In this document: positions 13,631 through 25,127 of the stretch, piece by piece
Layout of the letters: every line of letters starts with the position of its first letter
Position numbering within the stretch: the stretch's first letter is position 1
Assembly (NCBI RefSeq): GCF_031755915.1
Contig: NC_083382.1
Span: forward strand, 3,596,001 to 3,660,000
Direction of reading: 5' to 3'
Length of the DNA: 64,000 nt
DNA from: Ziziphus jujuba
Taxonomy: Eukaryota; Streptophyta; Magnoliopsida; Rosales; Rhamnaceae
Position numbers and translations under genes: made by a program
The notes under the pieces: model-generated
What the model was told of the DNA's origin: nothing
Seen by the model: only the letters and a program-made list of their open reading frames with translations
Databases searched by the model: none

Positions 13631-14470
13631 ATAGTTTATACACCAAATGGTGGGCCTTTTTTGTGGGTTTTTTTGCTTTTTTTTTTTTTTTAACCATTAA
13701 TTTCTGTAAAAGAAAAGGGGTTTGATTTAAAATAATTAATATTCATAAGCATTAACTATTTATGAGATAAATTTCATAAACAAAACTTAAGGATAAATTT
13801 CAAAGTTGGTTCTTTTATTTTGCACAAATTTACATTTATTTTTCTTTTGGTAAAATTTTAAGTAGGTATAAATTTGATAAATTGATAAAAAAAAATTTAT
13901 GTTTAGCCAATGACTACTTTAGTGTACAGGTTTCAAAAGTTTTAAAAATCACAAATTTAAACAATTAAATATTAATTTAACCAACAAAGAATCTTAAATC
14001 TCAAAAAACCCATGGACGTATATGCAAAGGTTGTAAAATATGATGGACTATTTTAAGATTTAACCAAAATATTATTTTAGGAGATAATATTAGGAGTTGG
14101 GGCACAAGTTTTTAATGAGGAAGATTGATTATTTACTTTTAGCCAAAAGAGACACACGTACAATATTAATAAAACCCCTTGAAAATCAATTTTCCTACCC
14201 CCAAAAAAAAAAAAATGTTAAAGCCCAAACAGTCCCTTAAAACAGGATCATTTTCCCGAGAAAACCCATGAATTTTTTCTAGACTAAAACCCAAACCCCT
14301 AAACATTTCTAGATGTTACTAGACCCTTCTTAGCTCACACCGTTTTATTCATTCTTTATACCTCCACACACTTTCGTTGAATCCTTACCAAATTATTCAG
14401 TGAAAAAGCTCATAACTGTCCGTACCATTTTCCCGCAAAACCCAGAAAAACACCATCGCAGCTAAAGGCC
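13631..14470. other. Shared intergenic region of COX11 and the Hikeshi-like gene
   Basis: The two genes are head-to-head, so this AT-rich stretch of about 0.8 kb should carry both promoters. A T-run lies near 13677-13691. No unambiguous TATA box or repeat element was recognised. Confidence 0.5.
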
Positions 14471-15034
14471 ATGTTTGGCGTGGTGTTCCCCAACCGCAGC
14501 TTCCCAATGGACATCTCGGCCTTTACCCAGATCGACACCACCCATTGGGTCCTCGACATGAACACGTTCGTCGGTGAAGCCTATGATCAAATCCGCGAGG
14601 TTTGCATTTTCCTCATCAACAACTTCTCTCTCCCTCCCGACAAGGCCCTCGCCGTCTACATCCAGTCGCCGGGATCCCCTTTCCTCTTCTGCGGCGCCGT
14701 CACCGTTTCCCGTCCCTCCGCCGTCCTTACCCTCCCCTGGCCGGAGCCCGGCGGTCAGCTCCAGCTCACCGCCGACGCCGTCCCTCTTTCAGCAAAGATC
14801 GGGGTGTCCGTGGAGGATTTGGCCACTCTGCCGTCGCTGGATGTGGCCGCAGAGAAGAGGATCGAGAGGTTGGCGATGAAGGTGGGAGAGAACCTGTTCA
14901 ATTTCATGCAGTCGTTTTGTGGGGTTGATGGGAGCAAATTGGTGGTTCCCATGGATATATTGGATAGATGGTTCAAGAAGTTTCAGGAGAGAGCCAAACG
15001 CGACCCTGAGTACTTGAAAGGCTTCACTTTGTAA
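14471..15034 (+). CDS. Hikeshi/OPI10-like Hsp70 nuclear import carrier
   Basis: Intronless frame of 187 residues. The start MFGVVFPNRSFPMD, the block HWVLDMN, and the end RDPEYLKGFTL are typical of the Hikeshi (OPI10/DUF775) family in plants. In animals Hikeshi carries ATP-bound Hsp70 into the nucleus during heat stress by binding FG-nucleoporins; plant members are thought to act in the same way. The early FPNRSFP stretch belongs to the N-terminal domain that, in the family, contacts nucleoporins. Length is close to the usual 190-200. The 5' half is clearly GC-richer than its surroundings, with many C-ending codons, which is unusual for this window. The start is the first ATG after the leader. 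Confidence 0.92.
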   Translation: MFGVVFPNRSFPMDISAFTQIDTTHWVLDMNTFVGEAYDQIREVCIFLINNFSLPPDKALAVYIQSPGSPFLFCGAVTVSRPSAVLTLPWPEPGGQLQLTADAVPLSAKIGVSVEDLATLPSLDVAAEKRIERLAMKVGENLFNFMQSFCGVDGSKLVVPMDILDRWFKKFQERAKRDPEYLKGFTL

Positions 15035-15120
15035 GAATTTCCAATTTTTTTTTTTTTCCCCTTTTTATGGGCCGGGGTTGTTTATCAAATTTGTAAGATG
15101 TGGTATCTGAAAAGGGTTTC

Positions 15121-15500
15121 TGTTTCCTTTGAGAATTTGGTGAAGATACACAAAAATTGCTATTGAACATAATGGAAGAGAGCAAAAGAAAGTGTTGAAA
15201 TTTTGTCTTTGAAGCAATTTGATAAAAGGTGGCTTAGCTTTTAATATTTGTTACTCAATCAAAGAAACAATTCTGTTTTTTCTCCAATTGCTTGCTGTGG
15301 AAAGGGTTTCTGCTTTTTCATATAGCAATTCTGTTTCCTTGAGAATTTGGTGAGGATTCAGAAAAATTGCGATTGAACATTATTGAAAGCAAAAACAATG
15401 TTTCTTTTAGTTCCTTTGAGGCAATTTGATAAAAGGGGGGTTAATATTTGTTACTCAACCAAAGCAAGAACTTTGCTTTCTAGAATTGCTTGGTGTGGAA
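15121..15500 (+). repeat. Diverged tandem duplication, about 180 bp per copy
   Basis: Copy 1 at about 15121-15308 and copy 2 at about 15332-15500 share, in the same order, gagaatttggtga, aaaaattg then attgaacat, gcaatttgataaaag, taatatttgttactcaa, aattgcttg and gtggaaag. The copies differ by scattered substitutions and small indels, so the duplication is not recent. Confidence 0.75.
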
Positions 15501-17506
15501 AGAGAATGTGAGCTTAAAGCTGATTTTTAGTAGTTTTAGTTTGCTATTGGATTTTGCTTGTAAGTCCCATGTTTGGTTGAAAGATTTTGTGTTGCATTTT
15601 GGGTTTTGTATATAAAGCAGTCGAGCAGCTTCAGTAGTACTGATTCCTCTGTTTCTGTCCTAGTTTGTATTTAGAATATCTCTATGCCTTGTTTGTTTTT
15701 AAGGCTAGTGGGCCAATCTATTGCAATCTACATGGAATGTTGTTTCATAAATCCAATCTCTTTTATAGGGAGAGTTAAGCTCACTCATGGAAAAATTATG
15801 CACATATTCTTGACTACCTGTGTTGAGAGAAAACTATGCACATATAAAAAAACCTAGAGGTTTTCTGTTTTTGCACAGCCAGAAGATTGTCGAACTGATC
15901 TCTTTGACGGTCTGTGAAACATCTAAACAAACTAGCTTTGGAGAAGCTTTGAATGGAGAAGAAAGAGTTTTGGAAGAAGGATGATCATGGAGGATTGGAT
16001 GGGAAATGATTTCAAAACCCACTTAATTTTTGCTCGGTTGGATAATTTCATAATGCTTTTCATTTATAATGATCGTGAAGTTTGGATTGAAAAAGGGATT
16101 TTATCTCCAAGATATCTATACAAAAATTCATGATGATGCGATGATGAATCATATTCATCGTTACCCAAATGTGGTTTTTCTATAAAGAAAGGCTCAGTAA
16201 AATTTATTGTTCACTAGCAAAAGCAAGTATTACTTTGGGCCTTTGGCAAATAATAGACCACAAACCCACCATGGGATGTTGTTCAATAGCTCTACCAAGT
16301 GCAATGGTCACTCATATTCGGACATTGAAATTAATTAACTTTACCACTTATTACCAAACAAAATGTATTCACTTTACCGCTAAACCCAATACTTGGTGAT
16401 CTTGCTATGAGGAAGATAACACAGAAAAGTTTATAGTACAAAATTTGGAATAAATGGAGAGAGAATTTTACACGTAATTTGAAAGAGAAAACTTCTAGTA
16501 ATGTCCGGGATATACACTTCTTCACTTATAAGCACATGTTATATACCTCTAAATTCACAAGTGAAATCCACTCGATTATGATTTATCAAAAAACTAAAAG
16601 GAAAATGCACTCTATTGTGAATGCGGAAGTACGTCTACACAATTGAATATTAGAATAAAAAAAACTATTATAAAATTTTCTCTAATTTTGGGAATGTAAA
16701 GATGCTACTCGAGGATGAAAATCTGGCTTTTCCAATGGTTAGAAAGGCCATGGAAAAGGTGGATTGGATTGAAAAAGTAAGTGAGAGTTAGAGACTTGCA
16801 CCGGAATGGCAGACAATGATAGGAAAGGAATGCAATCAATACGAAGAAGAGTGGATATTTAAGACAAAAAAATATTTATTGAAAAATGTTGATTTGGATT
16901 AGAAAAAAACTAATCTTATTCTAGAGAACTTACTTACAGCAGCGTCTAAATTACCATTTTGTTTATCTACAACACCTAGTGACAATGACAACTAAACCAA
17001 AAGCTATCACAGCCTTCAAGGTTTTGCAACGGATTTGAACGACAATGACAACACTAAATATTGAGGTTAACTCAAAATTTTGAATTTACAATTATTAAAT
17101 TTGAATAGAAATTGCACTTATTAATCTGTTTACAAGGATCTATGCATTGTTAATGGTTTATTGATTGATTTTTACTTAAAATTATTTTCACTTTATATTA
17201 GAGATTCATTACTACTAGTAGATTTACATTATTGATACATACTATTCTTTTTTCTTTGGTGAATAGATTATTGATACAAACTATTATTAGTGGTGAGAAT
17301 TAAGTACATGAATTTCATATTATAAAAAAAGGATGAAAGTGACCCAAAGTTATCGTTATTACAAAAAAGAAAACCAGCTAATGCTTACAAAAAAGAAAAC
17401 CGGCTAATGCTTATCAGTTTTCCTATTTAAATTATCCAATAGTAAAAATAAAATAAAAAATAAAAATAAAACAGTAAGACAGATTCCACGTAAGTGACAT
17501 AACCAA

Positions 17507-17618
17507 ACCACGTGTACACATATTCTTTAAGCTAACAATATAAATAAATAAATAAATGATAAATTATATGTCAAAGATTCAGAATAACAGTTTATTACTC
17601 TAAATCCGCACACGTCAT
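17507..17618 (+). promoter_or_regulatory. G-box/ABRE-like motifs upstream of LDIP
   Basis: A CCACGTGTAC motif (palindromic CACGTG core) at about 17508-17517 and an ACACGTCATC motif at about 17610-17619 lie 140 and 40 bases before the TATA box. Such ACGT-core elements bind bZIP factors in ABA- and seed-responsive plant promoters. This would fit a lipid-droplet gene, but it is inference from motifs. Confidence 0.45.
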
Positions 17619-17650
17619 CTCTAATCTATCTATTATCCAACAACCTCGTC

Positions 17651-17658
17651 TATAAATA
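17651..17658 (+). promoter_or_regulatory. TATA box of LDIP
   Basis: The string ctataaatac lies about 185 bases before the LDIP start codon, placing a likely transcription start near 17680-17690. An (AT)n run follows at about 17692-17713 within the leader. Confidence 0.55.
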
Positions 17659-17836
17659 CTATTAACTTCCAACAAAACAACCCAAAAAATATGTATATAT
17701 ATATATATATATACATATATTAAAATATTAAAAAATAACAAAAATAATTAAAAATTTGTTTATTAGAGTAAAAAAGGGGTCGATTCCTTCTTATAAACCA
17801 GCACTCACACACTTCAACAGCAAAAACAGAAGAGAA

Positions 17837-20308
17837 ATGGCGGAGAAGCCTAACGGCGGTGTCTACGTGGAGTTGATCGGAGACGATGAGAACTCCGACA
17901 AATCTAACCGTCGAGATGAGACCCTTTTGGGCGTTCTTCACCGTCTGATCTCTGATATCATCTCCCCTGATCCTTCCTCACTGGGTGATACTCCTTTCAT
18001 CCACCGGGTCAAGACCTCTCTCGCCCACAACGTTCCACATCTTCATCAGGCTTCTAAGAACACAGCTCGGAATGTTCTTCTATGGACTCGCAGAGGAAGT
18101 CCTCTCCGAGCCCTCCTCGTTATCTCCGTGAGTCAATGATTGCTTTGACTAAATTTCAGTGTACCGCTGAAAAATTTTCAATTTTTTTTTTCTTTTTATG
18201 AGAAAAATTGGAAGGTCGTTTTTTGTTTGTTTGTTTTTTAGTTTTCTTAACTGGGTTTTCTTCGGAAATTATCCACAGAATGAAGATTTTGGTTGGATGT
18301 TGTATTTCTGTTGATAAATGAAGGGTTTTTGTAGTTTTGTTGGATTTGGGTTTTATTGCTTATTATAGATTGTGAATTTTGGTTGCTTAATATATCTGTT
18401 TTTTTAAAAAATAATTTTCTTATGTTTCTGTATTTGCTTCGTTTATTATATATAATAATATTTATATATAAGTTCTGATTTTAAGTAAACTAAGTTAAAC
18501 ACTTATTATTCAAGTTCAAACGAAACTGTCGAATTAACGTTAAGTTAACAACTTAATTTAATAAACATATATTGAATACACCAACATATAATTAACTGCT
18601 TTTACTTAATTTTGAAATTAATATGGCGGTATTATGAGGGAATTGCTTTAGATGGAGATGACTGGGGTTATGTAGAACGCATTTTGCTATCTGTTTCTTT
18701 ATATTTGGTTTCTATTTGATTCAGGATCTTAATTGAAAATTAAAAAGAAAAAAATGACATACAAAGTGTCCCTCAATTTCTATCTGTTTACTCTTGCTTA
18801 CTTCTGTTTCTCGTCCTCTTTCTCCGTCTTTCTTTCTCTGTTCTTGTCCTGCATTATAGGCTCTTGAATCCTCTAATTCTATTGAAGACCGGAATATAGT
18901 CTTACCATCCCAATTATACGTCCTTCATACTTTCCCATATAAAATTTTTGTAATGGAACTTTGTGATACGTTCTTGTTAGCTGGACTTGTAGATGTCAGG
19001 TGTTTTCCCAACCTCAACAGTTTTGTGCTTGTATGTTATTGAATTGTTGATGGTAAGCTTCTCTTTCATTTGATAAACTTTAAGGTATGGGTTTATCCAA
19101 GGTTTTGTAGTACTAAATATAAATTAGAAAGGATCAACTATTGGATCTTTGTAAATTAATGTAGATATTAATGTAGATTAATATAGTTCGTTTATTTTTT
19201 GGATACAAATTGTTCTTTTGTTGATTTTCTTTCTTGTTATAATTAATAATTGTTCTTTTACTGCAGGCTGGGACAATCACTCTTCTTGCCCTAACAGGAT
19301 TGCTTGTCTTTAGTCTTTTCTTTGTGTCAGCAACTCTCAATGCCATTATTATCTCTCTTCTCATGTCTTTGGCTGCTGCTGGAGGATTCCTGGCCCTTTT
19401 CTTTGCCTGTGTGACAGCTATATATATTGGAGCATTGTCAGTTGCTGTTTTTGTTATTTCAGCAACTACAATTTCTACAATTATAGCGGTTCTAATAGCT
19501 ACAGGTAGTGCCATTATAACTTTTATCTTGTTGCTCAAAACTGTATATGCTTTTGATTCTGTTTTAGTTGTATGAACCCCAAATGTTCTTTAAGCTGGTT
19601 GTAGAGATTTTTGGTTTTAGTGATGGTTTATTTATTGACTAGACGACAGAATAGTTTCACTAAGAAAAATAATTAATTAATGAATTCAAATTATTATATA
19701 ATGAATTTAGTGAACCTTATTGATTTTTATGGTCTGAGGGGTTTTATTATATCTGTTTTATAAGAATACATGGATAACCTAGTTTCCCCAGTCGACCAAG
19801 GATGATTTCTTTCTGAATGCACTTGGCATGTGTGCGAATGATTACTTACTTTCCTTTAGCGTCCTACTATATTTAGTTAGACAACTTCTTGCATCTTTTA
19901 GCTTTTAGATTTCAGCCAGTATGCTTATGTGTATTCACTAGTGTGACCTTCAGCTTTGCCTATATTCTTTGTGTACAACTGCACTTAAGCTACCTGGTTC
20001 CAACCTCTCTGGACGAACTTGTTTCTCAAATAGATTACATGGGTTTGAGTTATTGCTGGGATATGTAGGACTGTAATGGAAATAGCTTTTCGTTTCGCAT
20101 GTAACCATGGTCTCTAATAGTCTCATTGTACTTCTTATTGTAAAAATTAGGCTGGGTTGGATTCTTTTGGGCTGTGTGGTTGGCAACAAAGAAAAGTGTG
20201 GGGCTGGCTAAGCACTCTCTAGGCGTGACTGGTTCAGCATTTTCAGCATACTCTAACGCTAGACGTGCTCGCCGCCGTCATCAAGAGCATAACAATGTTG
20301 CAGATTGA
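17837..20308 (+). CDS. LDIP: LDAP-interacting protein, promethin-like lipid-droplet protein
   Basis: Exons 17837-18127, 19267-19504 and 20151-20308 join in phase to 228 residues. The N-terminal 90 residues are soluble (MAEKPNGGVYVELIGDDENS). Residues about 92-190 are almost wholly hydrophobic and small, with no charge between ITLLALTGLL and TISTIIAVLIATGWVGF. The tail is basic (SNARRARRRHQEHN). A long uninterrupted hydrophobic core flanked by soluble ends is the layout of oleosin/promethin-type monotopic lipid-droplet proteins. LDIP binds LDAP and SEIPIN and helps lipid droplets form at the ER. The name rests on this layout plus order: the next gene is KANADI, as in Arabidopsis (At5g16550-At5g16560, from memory). 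An unrelated small membrane protein remains possible. Start chosen at the only ATG before the acidic N terminus. Confidence 0.82.
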
Positions 20309-21270
20309 AGGGTTTTATAAGCCCAAAATAAAGTCCCTGTATAAGCATATGCCTTGTACATGTTGCTCCGCTAGAGACGATATTGGCTTATATTTTTTTA
20401 TATATATTTTTTTCTTTTGGATTTTGTTAAGCTGCTGTTTGGTTATGTGTGGCTTGGAAGCATAAGGTTGTCTACCACTTTTTGCGGGAGATTAAAAGGT
20501 TGTCGCTTCGTTTATGGTCGCACCTTATTGTATATATAGTGTCTGCTAGTTTATTATCTTCTTCGTTTATGGTCGCATCTGATTGTATATATAGTGTCTG
20601 CTAGTTTATTATCTTTCTCATACAGATTTACTTCTTTTGTTATGTTGTCATCTATATTGATGTTAAATTACTAGTTGCTTAAATACGAGTTAGAAAATTA
20701 TAAGATTCAGTTGGTTTTAAGGTTATTATGATGAGTCTCCTGCTAATCCTCTTTAATTTATAGGATTCATTTGGTTTATGATCTATTCGATAGTAAGTTT
20801 TAATCTCATTTATTATTCTAGTTGCTTATCTGAATTAAGACATTCAGATGGGAATAATAATATGAAATTAGGATATCAAAATGGCATTTTGGTTTTAGTC
20901 AATTCCAATGGTATCTCTCTCAATGTGAAATCCATAAATATTATTTTTCCTAGTTCGACGCACAATTACTTTTTTTCTTGATCCAGTATTTGAGCATCTC
21001 CAACATTATTTATTTTAGCGAGCACAATTTTAAATAGAAAGAGCATTTTAAAGAATATTAAAAAATAAAGAGTAAAATTTTTTATGCAACAGAGATAACA
21101 TTTTCTATGATTGTTCGTTGTTTTGAATTTCCCTGTAAGCAATTATAGTTTGCATTTTTTTTTTTTTGGGTTTTTCCTTAAACAAAATGGTATTACAATT
21201 AATAAATATAATTATAATAGTGCATAGAAACTTGTAGAACAATATTTATATACAAAATGTACTTGGCTTT
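20309..21270. other. LDIP 3' region and intergenic sequence
   Basis: The LDIP 3' untranslated region contains a 55-bp tandem repeat (separate entry). Near 20993 the string gagcatctccaacatt resembles one end of common plant MITEs, but no matching opposite end was found. Otherwise AT-rich sequence. Confidence 0.45.
20506..20615 (+). repeat. 55-bp tandem duplication in the LDIP 3' region
   Basis: Copies 20506-20560 and 20561-20615 begin cttcgtttatggtcgca and end gctagtttattatctt, differing at about three bases. The near identity indicates a recent event. Confidence 0.9.
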
Positions 21271-23968
21271 CTATGGCAATAACGTGAATAATTGCGAATT
21301 ATTTTTGGAAACAGCTTGCGGATCAGCGATAGGTTGTGAGGGTTGGGTAGAAGAAGAAGAGGAGGTCTCAGTCCCACATTTGGTAGTTTTTCCGGTAGCT
21401 ACTAGAGGTTTGCTAGCTGAATAGATTCCAAAGTTTACCAGCTTATCTTCACTATCTCCTTCACCTCCATAAACCATCATGCCTGATGCTCCTCAGTAAA
21501 CCATCGTGCCTCCTCCTCATGGTCTTCGTTGTCCTCCTCCATAATCCATCGTGCCAAATCCAAGAACTTCTTCATCTGTTCAGTTTACACAACCAAGTCC
21601 TCCATTAATTTGTTACCCAGAAAAAGGGAAAAAAAAGAAAGTGGATTTGATAATATATCTTACCAAAAAAATATATTTTATTTTTTATTTACCATATAAT
21701 GATGTTACAATATTAACCACTGAATCAAATAAATTAATCGACCTAAAACATATAAGAAGTTATATATAAAGTTAATTTACAGCAGAACCAACAAAATTAA
21801 TGTATTTCGACCAAAAAAAAAAAATTAATGTAGACTTTATATATATATATATATATATATAGTTATATATGTGTGTGTGTGTTTTTAATATTTATTTTCT
21901 TTCTTTCTTTCTTAATTCTTTTCTATGAAAAGACTATTATTTTCTAAAGATATAAATTCTATCCTCATGTAAGCTTAATTTATTAAATTCTCCACATGAA
22001 AAAGTGATTATATAAAAATATATATTATATATTATATATTATTTGTTTTGATAACAAAAATTAAAATGAAATGGTAACTAATAAGTTAACCTACCGTATC
22101 TATTACCCCATGAGCGCAGACAGCAGGCCGATGAGCAATTTATATTTTGATATCATAAACAACCTGAATGAATGAAACATGGCAATTAATAGTATAATTA
22201 CAAAAAGTTACATAATTTGTATTTTGGGCTACATTTTAAATTTTTTTAAAAGGATTTTATCATGTCTAAATTATGACATAAAATCAAAATAAATATTTCT
22301 TTATTAAAATTTGATGTAATTGACTACTTTGTGTTCAAATAGAGATAGACTATGAATTTTCATTACCAGAAAAAGATAGACTATGAATTTCTCCCCAAAA
22401 AAAAAAAAAAAAAAAAAAAGACTAGGCAGATAAGTGAAATAATATAATTATGCCATTTTTGATTTCTTTTTATATATTTTTTTCACTTGCTTTAAATGTA
22501 AAATATATGTTTGTAGCTTATATATATTAATCTATCAAAGAAGATGGAAATTGTAAAAGCATAACTTAAAAACAGGATGTCATATTATTTGGAGAGATCA
22601 AAACTCGATACACAGATACATATAAACTATTCCTATGATTGAAAAAAAAAAAAAAGAACCAAAATAATTTATTATTAATGTTTTATCCAGCTAGGATAAA
22701 ATTAATTTCAATTAAAAAATGGTTTTGACCCCTACATGAAGACCAGGTGGCTTCTTAATATATATGGTGACAGATGGCAATTAAGTATATTGGGTACGTA
22801 TGAGATCCATTACGAAATGATTACGGAGAAGACAGGTGGCTCCTCATGTGACGTGTGAGGAGTACGAGAACAAATACTTCTTCAAAATTGCATTCAAAAA
22901 TCTTTTATTTGAAATTCTCCAAGAAAACTAATTGAAAAAACACAATTAAAAAAACAAAAAAAAGTACTTTTCTTATCCCTGCGTTTCGTTTATTCAAGTC
23001 TCTCGCATTGCATTTTCAGTCAAATTTCTATTGAAAAAGGTTGTTGATCCAATATCATAGTTTAATGAGAAAAAAAAAAAAATTGCTTATATATAATATA
23101 TATGTAATATCAAAATATATCTGTATATATATATATATATATGTATACAAGTATAGAACTTATCTTTTTTTTTTTTTTCCGGTTTTGACACTGGTTTATT
23201 AATTATTTATTTATACATTTTATTATTATTAATTTTATTATTTTTGTGACAAACATACCTCAAAAAGCGTTGTTTTAAATCTGCTTCTATTGGAACCAGC
23301 ATTGCGTCTATGCCAGCTTTCTTGTCATCTACTGTTTTAGTATCAGAATTGGGTTTGCGTATCTTCAGCTCGTCTTCCATAGCTTCAAGTTATGTAGGAT
23401 CTCCGAGATGATCACCATAATTTAAATATGTAAATGAAGAAATTAATAATGGATTCATATATATATATATATATATAATTGAAAATTTTCTTCTAACAAA
23501 ATATATACTTTTGAAAAGAAAGAAAAAAATGCTTGTTTAATTTCTGCCCCTTATCAAGCAGAAAATACTCTTCCCTTCAAAATATATATTTCTTTATTTA
23601 TTCCAAAGATTTTTTTTTTCTAGACATATTTTGATTATTCAAATTGCTTTTTGAGGATCGTTTAATTTCCATATATTTTTTGGGAAAATTGCATAAACAT
23701 TTCACTACTACATGTTTAATAGTTTTTGAACATAAAGGAACACATAAGACTAACACCTTTTTTTATTTGTTCATGTTTTTGTTTTTTTGGATTTACAAAA
23801 ATATATATATATTCTAGGAATTAATTACACCATTTTGATAATGCAAAAGCATAAATCTGAAAGCCTATGGCAAGCGTATGTTAAACCAACATGCTCACCG
23901 GAAATAGAAAGGACTACTGGTTCAGTCATGGCTATTTGATCATGATCTCCTAATGAATTCCCTTTCAT
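21271..23968 (-). pseudogene. Unidentified exon-like pieces, small gene or decayed gene
   Basis: On the minus strand, 23968-23899 reads MKGNSLGDHDQIAM and on to a GTGAGC donor in phase 1. The piece 23382-23259 starts at an AAG acceptor, reads MEDELKIRKPNSDTK and later ADLKQRFL, and ends at a GTATGT donor. It joins the first piece in phase. A third piece (22163-22095) has both splice signals but meets stops in the phase it inherits. Near 21585-21271 one frame reads FGTMDYGGG, GGGTMVY and MMVYGGEGDSED with two stops, then stays open for 69 residues; another frame reads MKKFLDLARWIMEEDNED. No family was recognised. The GTM-rich part faintly recalls linkers of plant Ste20/MST-type kinases, but this is weak. 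It lies between the 3' ends of LDIP and KANADI. Confidence 0.3.
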
Positions 23969-25127
23969 GGCTAATTCAAATTAATATATGACAGCCTCTG
24001 TTGGTTTAGAGATTCTTGAGACTACATATAAGTTTGAACATATATATATTTATATAGTAATTTAGGGATATGAGTGGCAAACATTAATGTAAAATATATA
24101 TATATAATAGGGAGGCATCGAGGAAGAAAAGAAAGTTAAAGAAAGTCATGGGTTAAATTATTGTTAACTACTATTCTGTAATTATGAATTAGGTTATCTT
24201 GATGGTGTACGATTTGATCAATTCACACTTTCACAGGATAAATTAATTTATCATTTTTCATAAATTATGATTTATTAAAAAGGTTTGGTGATATATAGTA
24301 CTATGTATAAATTGCACACACATGTATCCCAGTGCAAGAAACTAACTCCACCACTTGGATTTGGTTTCTTCTTGCTTATGACTATGTTGGATGTTGTTCC
24401 CCCTTGAAATTCTTGTATAGTTTTGGTTTTTCTTTGGGCCTTTAGCCCTCGATTTCACCCAAAATAATAATAATAATAACAATAAAAACAACAACAACAA
24501 GGTGTTCTTGTGTATCAAGGTGTATTGACAAAAAAAAGAAAGAAATAATAATAATAATAATAAATAAATTGTGTTTCCGTAGGCTATTTTCCTTCTAGAC
24601 GGTCTTCTTTCTGATAGTTCAAATTGAAAAGTATATATTAATGAAAGAAAAAAGAAAAGAAACAAAAGATTGGTTACGTGGTGAAGCAAACACCACGTAA
24701 TGAAGGGAAAAAAACCCTTCATGATGAAGCATACAGGAACAGTCTTAAAAAGTTGGAGGGGAATTCAACACCATATATTATTATATATGTAAAAATCTCC
24801 TCCCCTTTTCATCAATTTCTTTTTCTTTTTCCAATTTTCCAAAGTCTACAATCACAACAAACACCTGTAGCTAGCTTTAGCAAGTAAAAAACAACCCAAA
24901 AATAGCTGTGCGTGTCTCTTCGAATTAAGACTTCACTTGGGCTTAGCCACAAACTATGGCTTTCCTCTCACAAAAAAGCATACCCTTCTATTAATCTATA
25001 ACTCTTCTTATCACCATGACAAAATGAAACCAGGCAAGGAATGTAAATTATAAAATAATAATTAAAAAAAAAAAAGACAAACCTGAGAAAGGGGGAAAAA
25101 AGAAAAATAAAAAGATGAGATCTAGAA
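23969..25127. other. Intergenic region before the KANADI 3' end
   Basis: AT-rich with (ATA)n and (AAC)n runs near 24463-24500 and 24545-24570. The frame 24342-24722 on the minus strand is dominated by these simple repeats and is not credible. The KANADI 3' untranslated region should lie at the right end. Confidence 0.45.

Larger units (their letters stand above)
15035..17645. other. Intergenic region downstream of the Hikeshi-like gene
   Basis: Contains the Hikeshi-like 3' region with a local tandem duplication (listed separately), then AT-rich sequence. Frames at 15834-16022 and 16169-16399 lack family features or coding bias. A TRIM, tRNA or other recognisable element was looked for and not seen. 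Confidence 0.5.

Noticed and set aside
20993..21140. MITE-like start gagcatctccaacatt
   Set aside because: No inverted partner or target duplication was found, so only a chance or fragmentary match can be claimed.
24342..24722. 126-codon minus-strand frame with Leu/Phe runs
   Set aside because: The Leu runs come from (AAT)n and (AAC)n microsatellites, so the frame is a repeat artefact.
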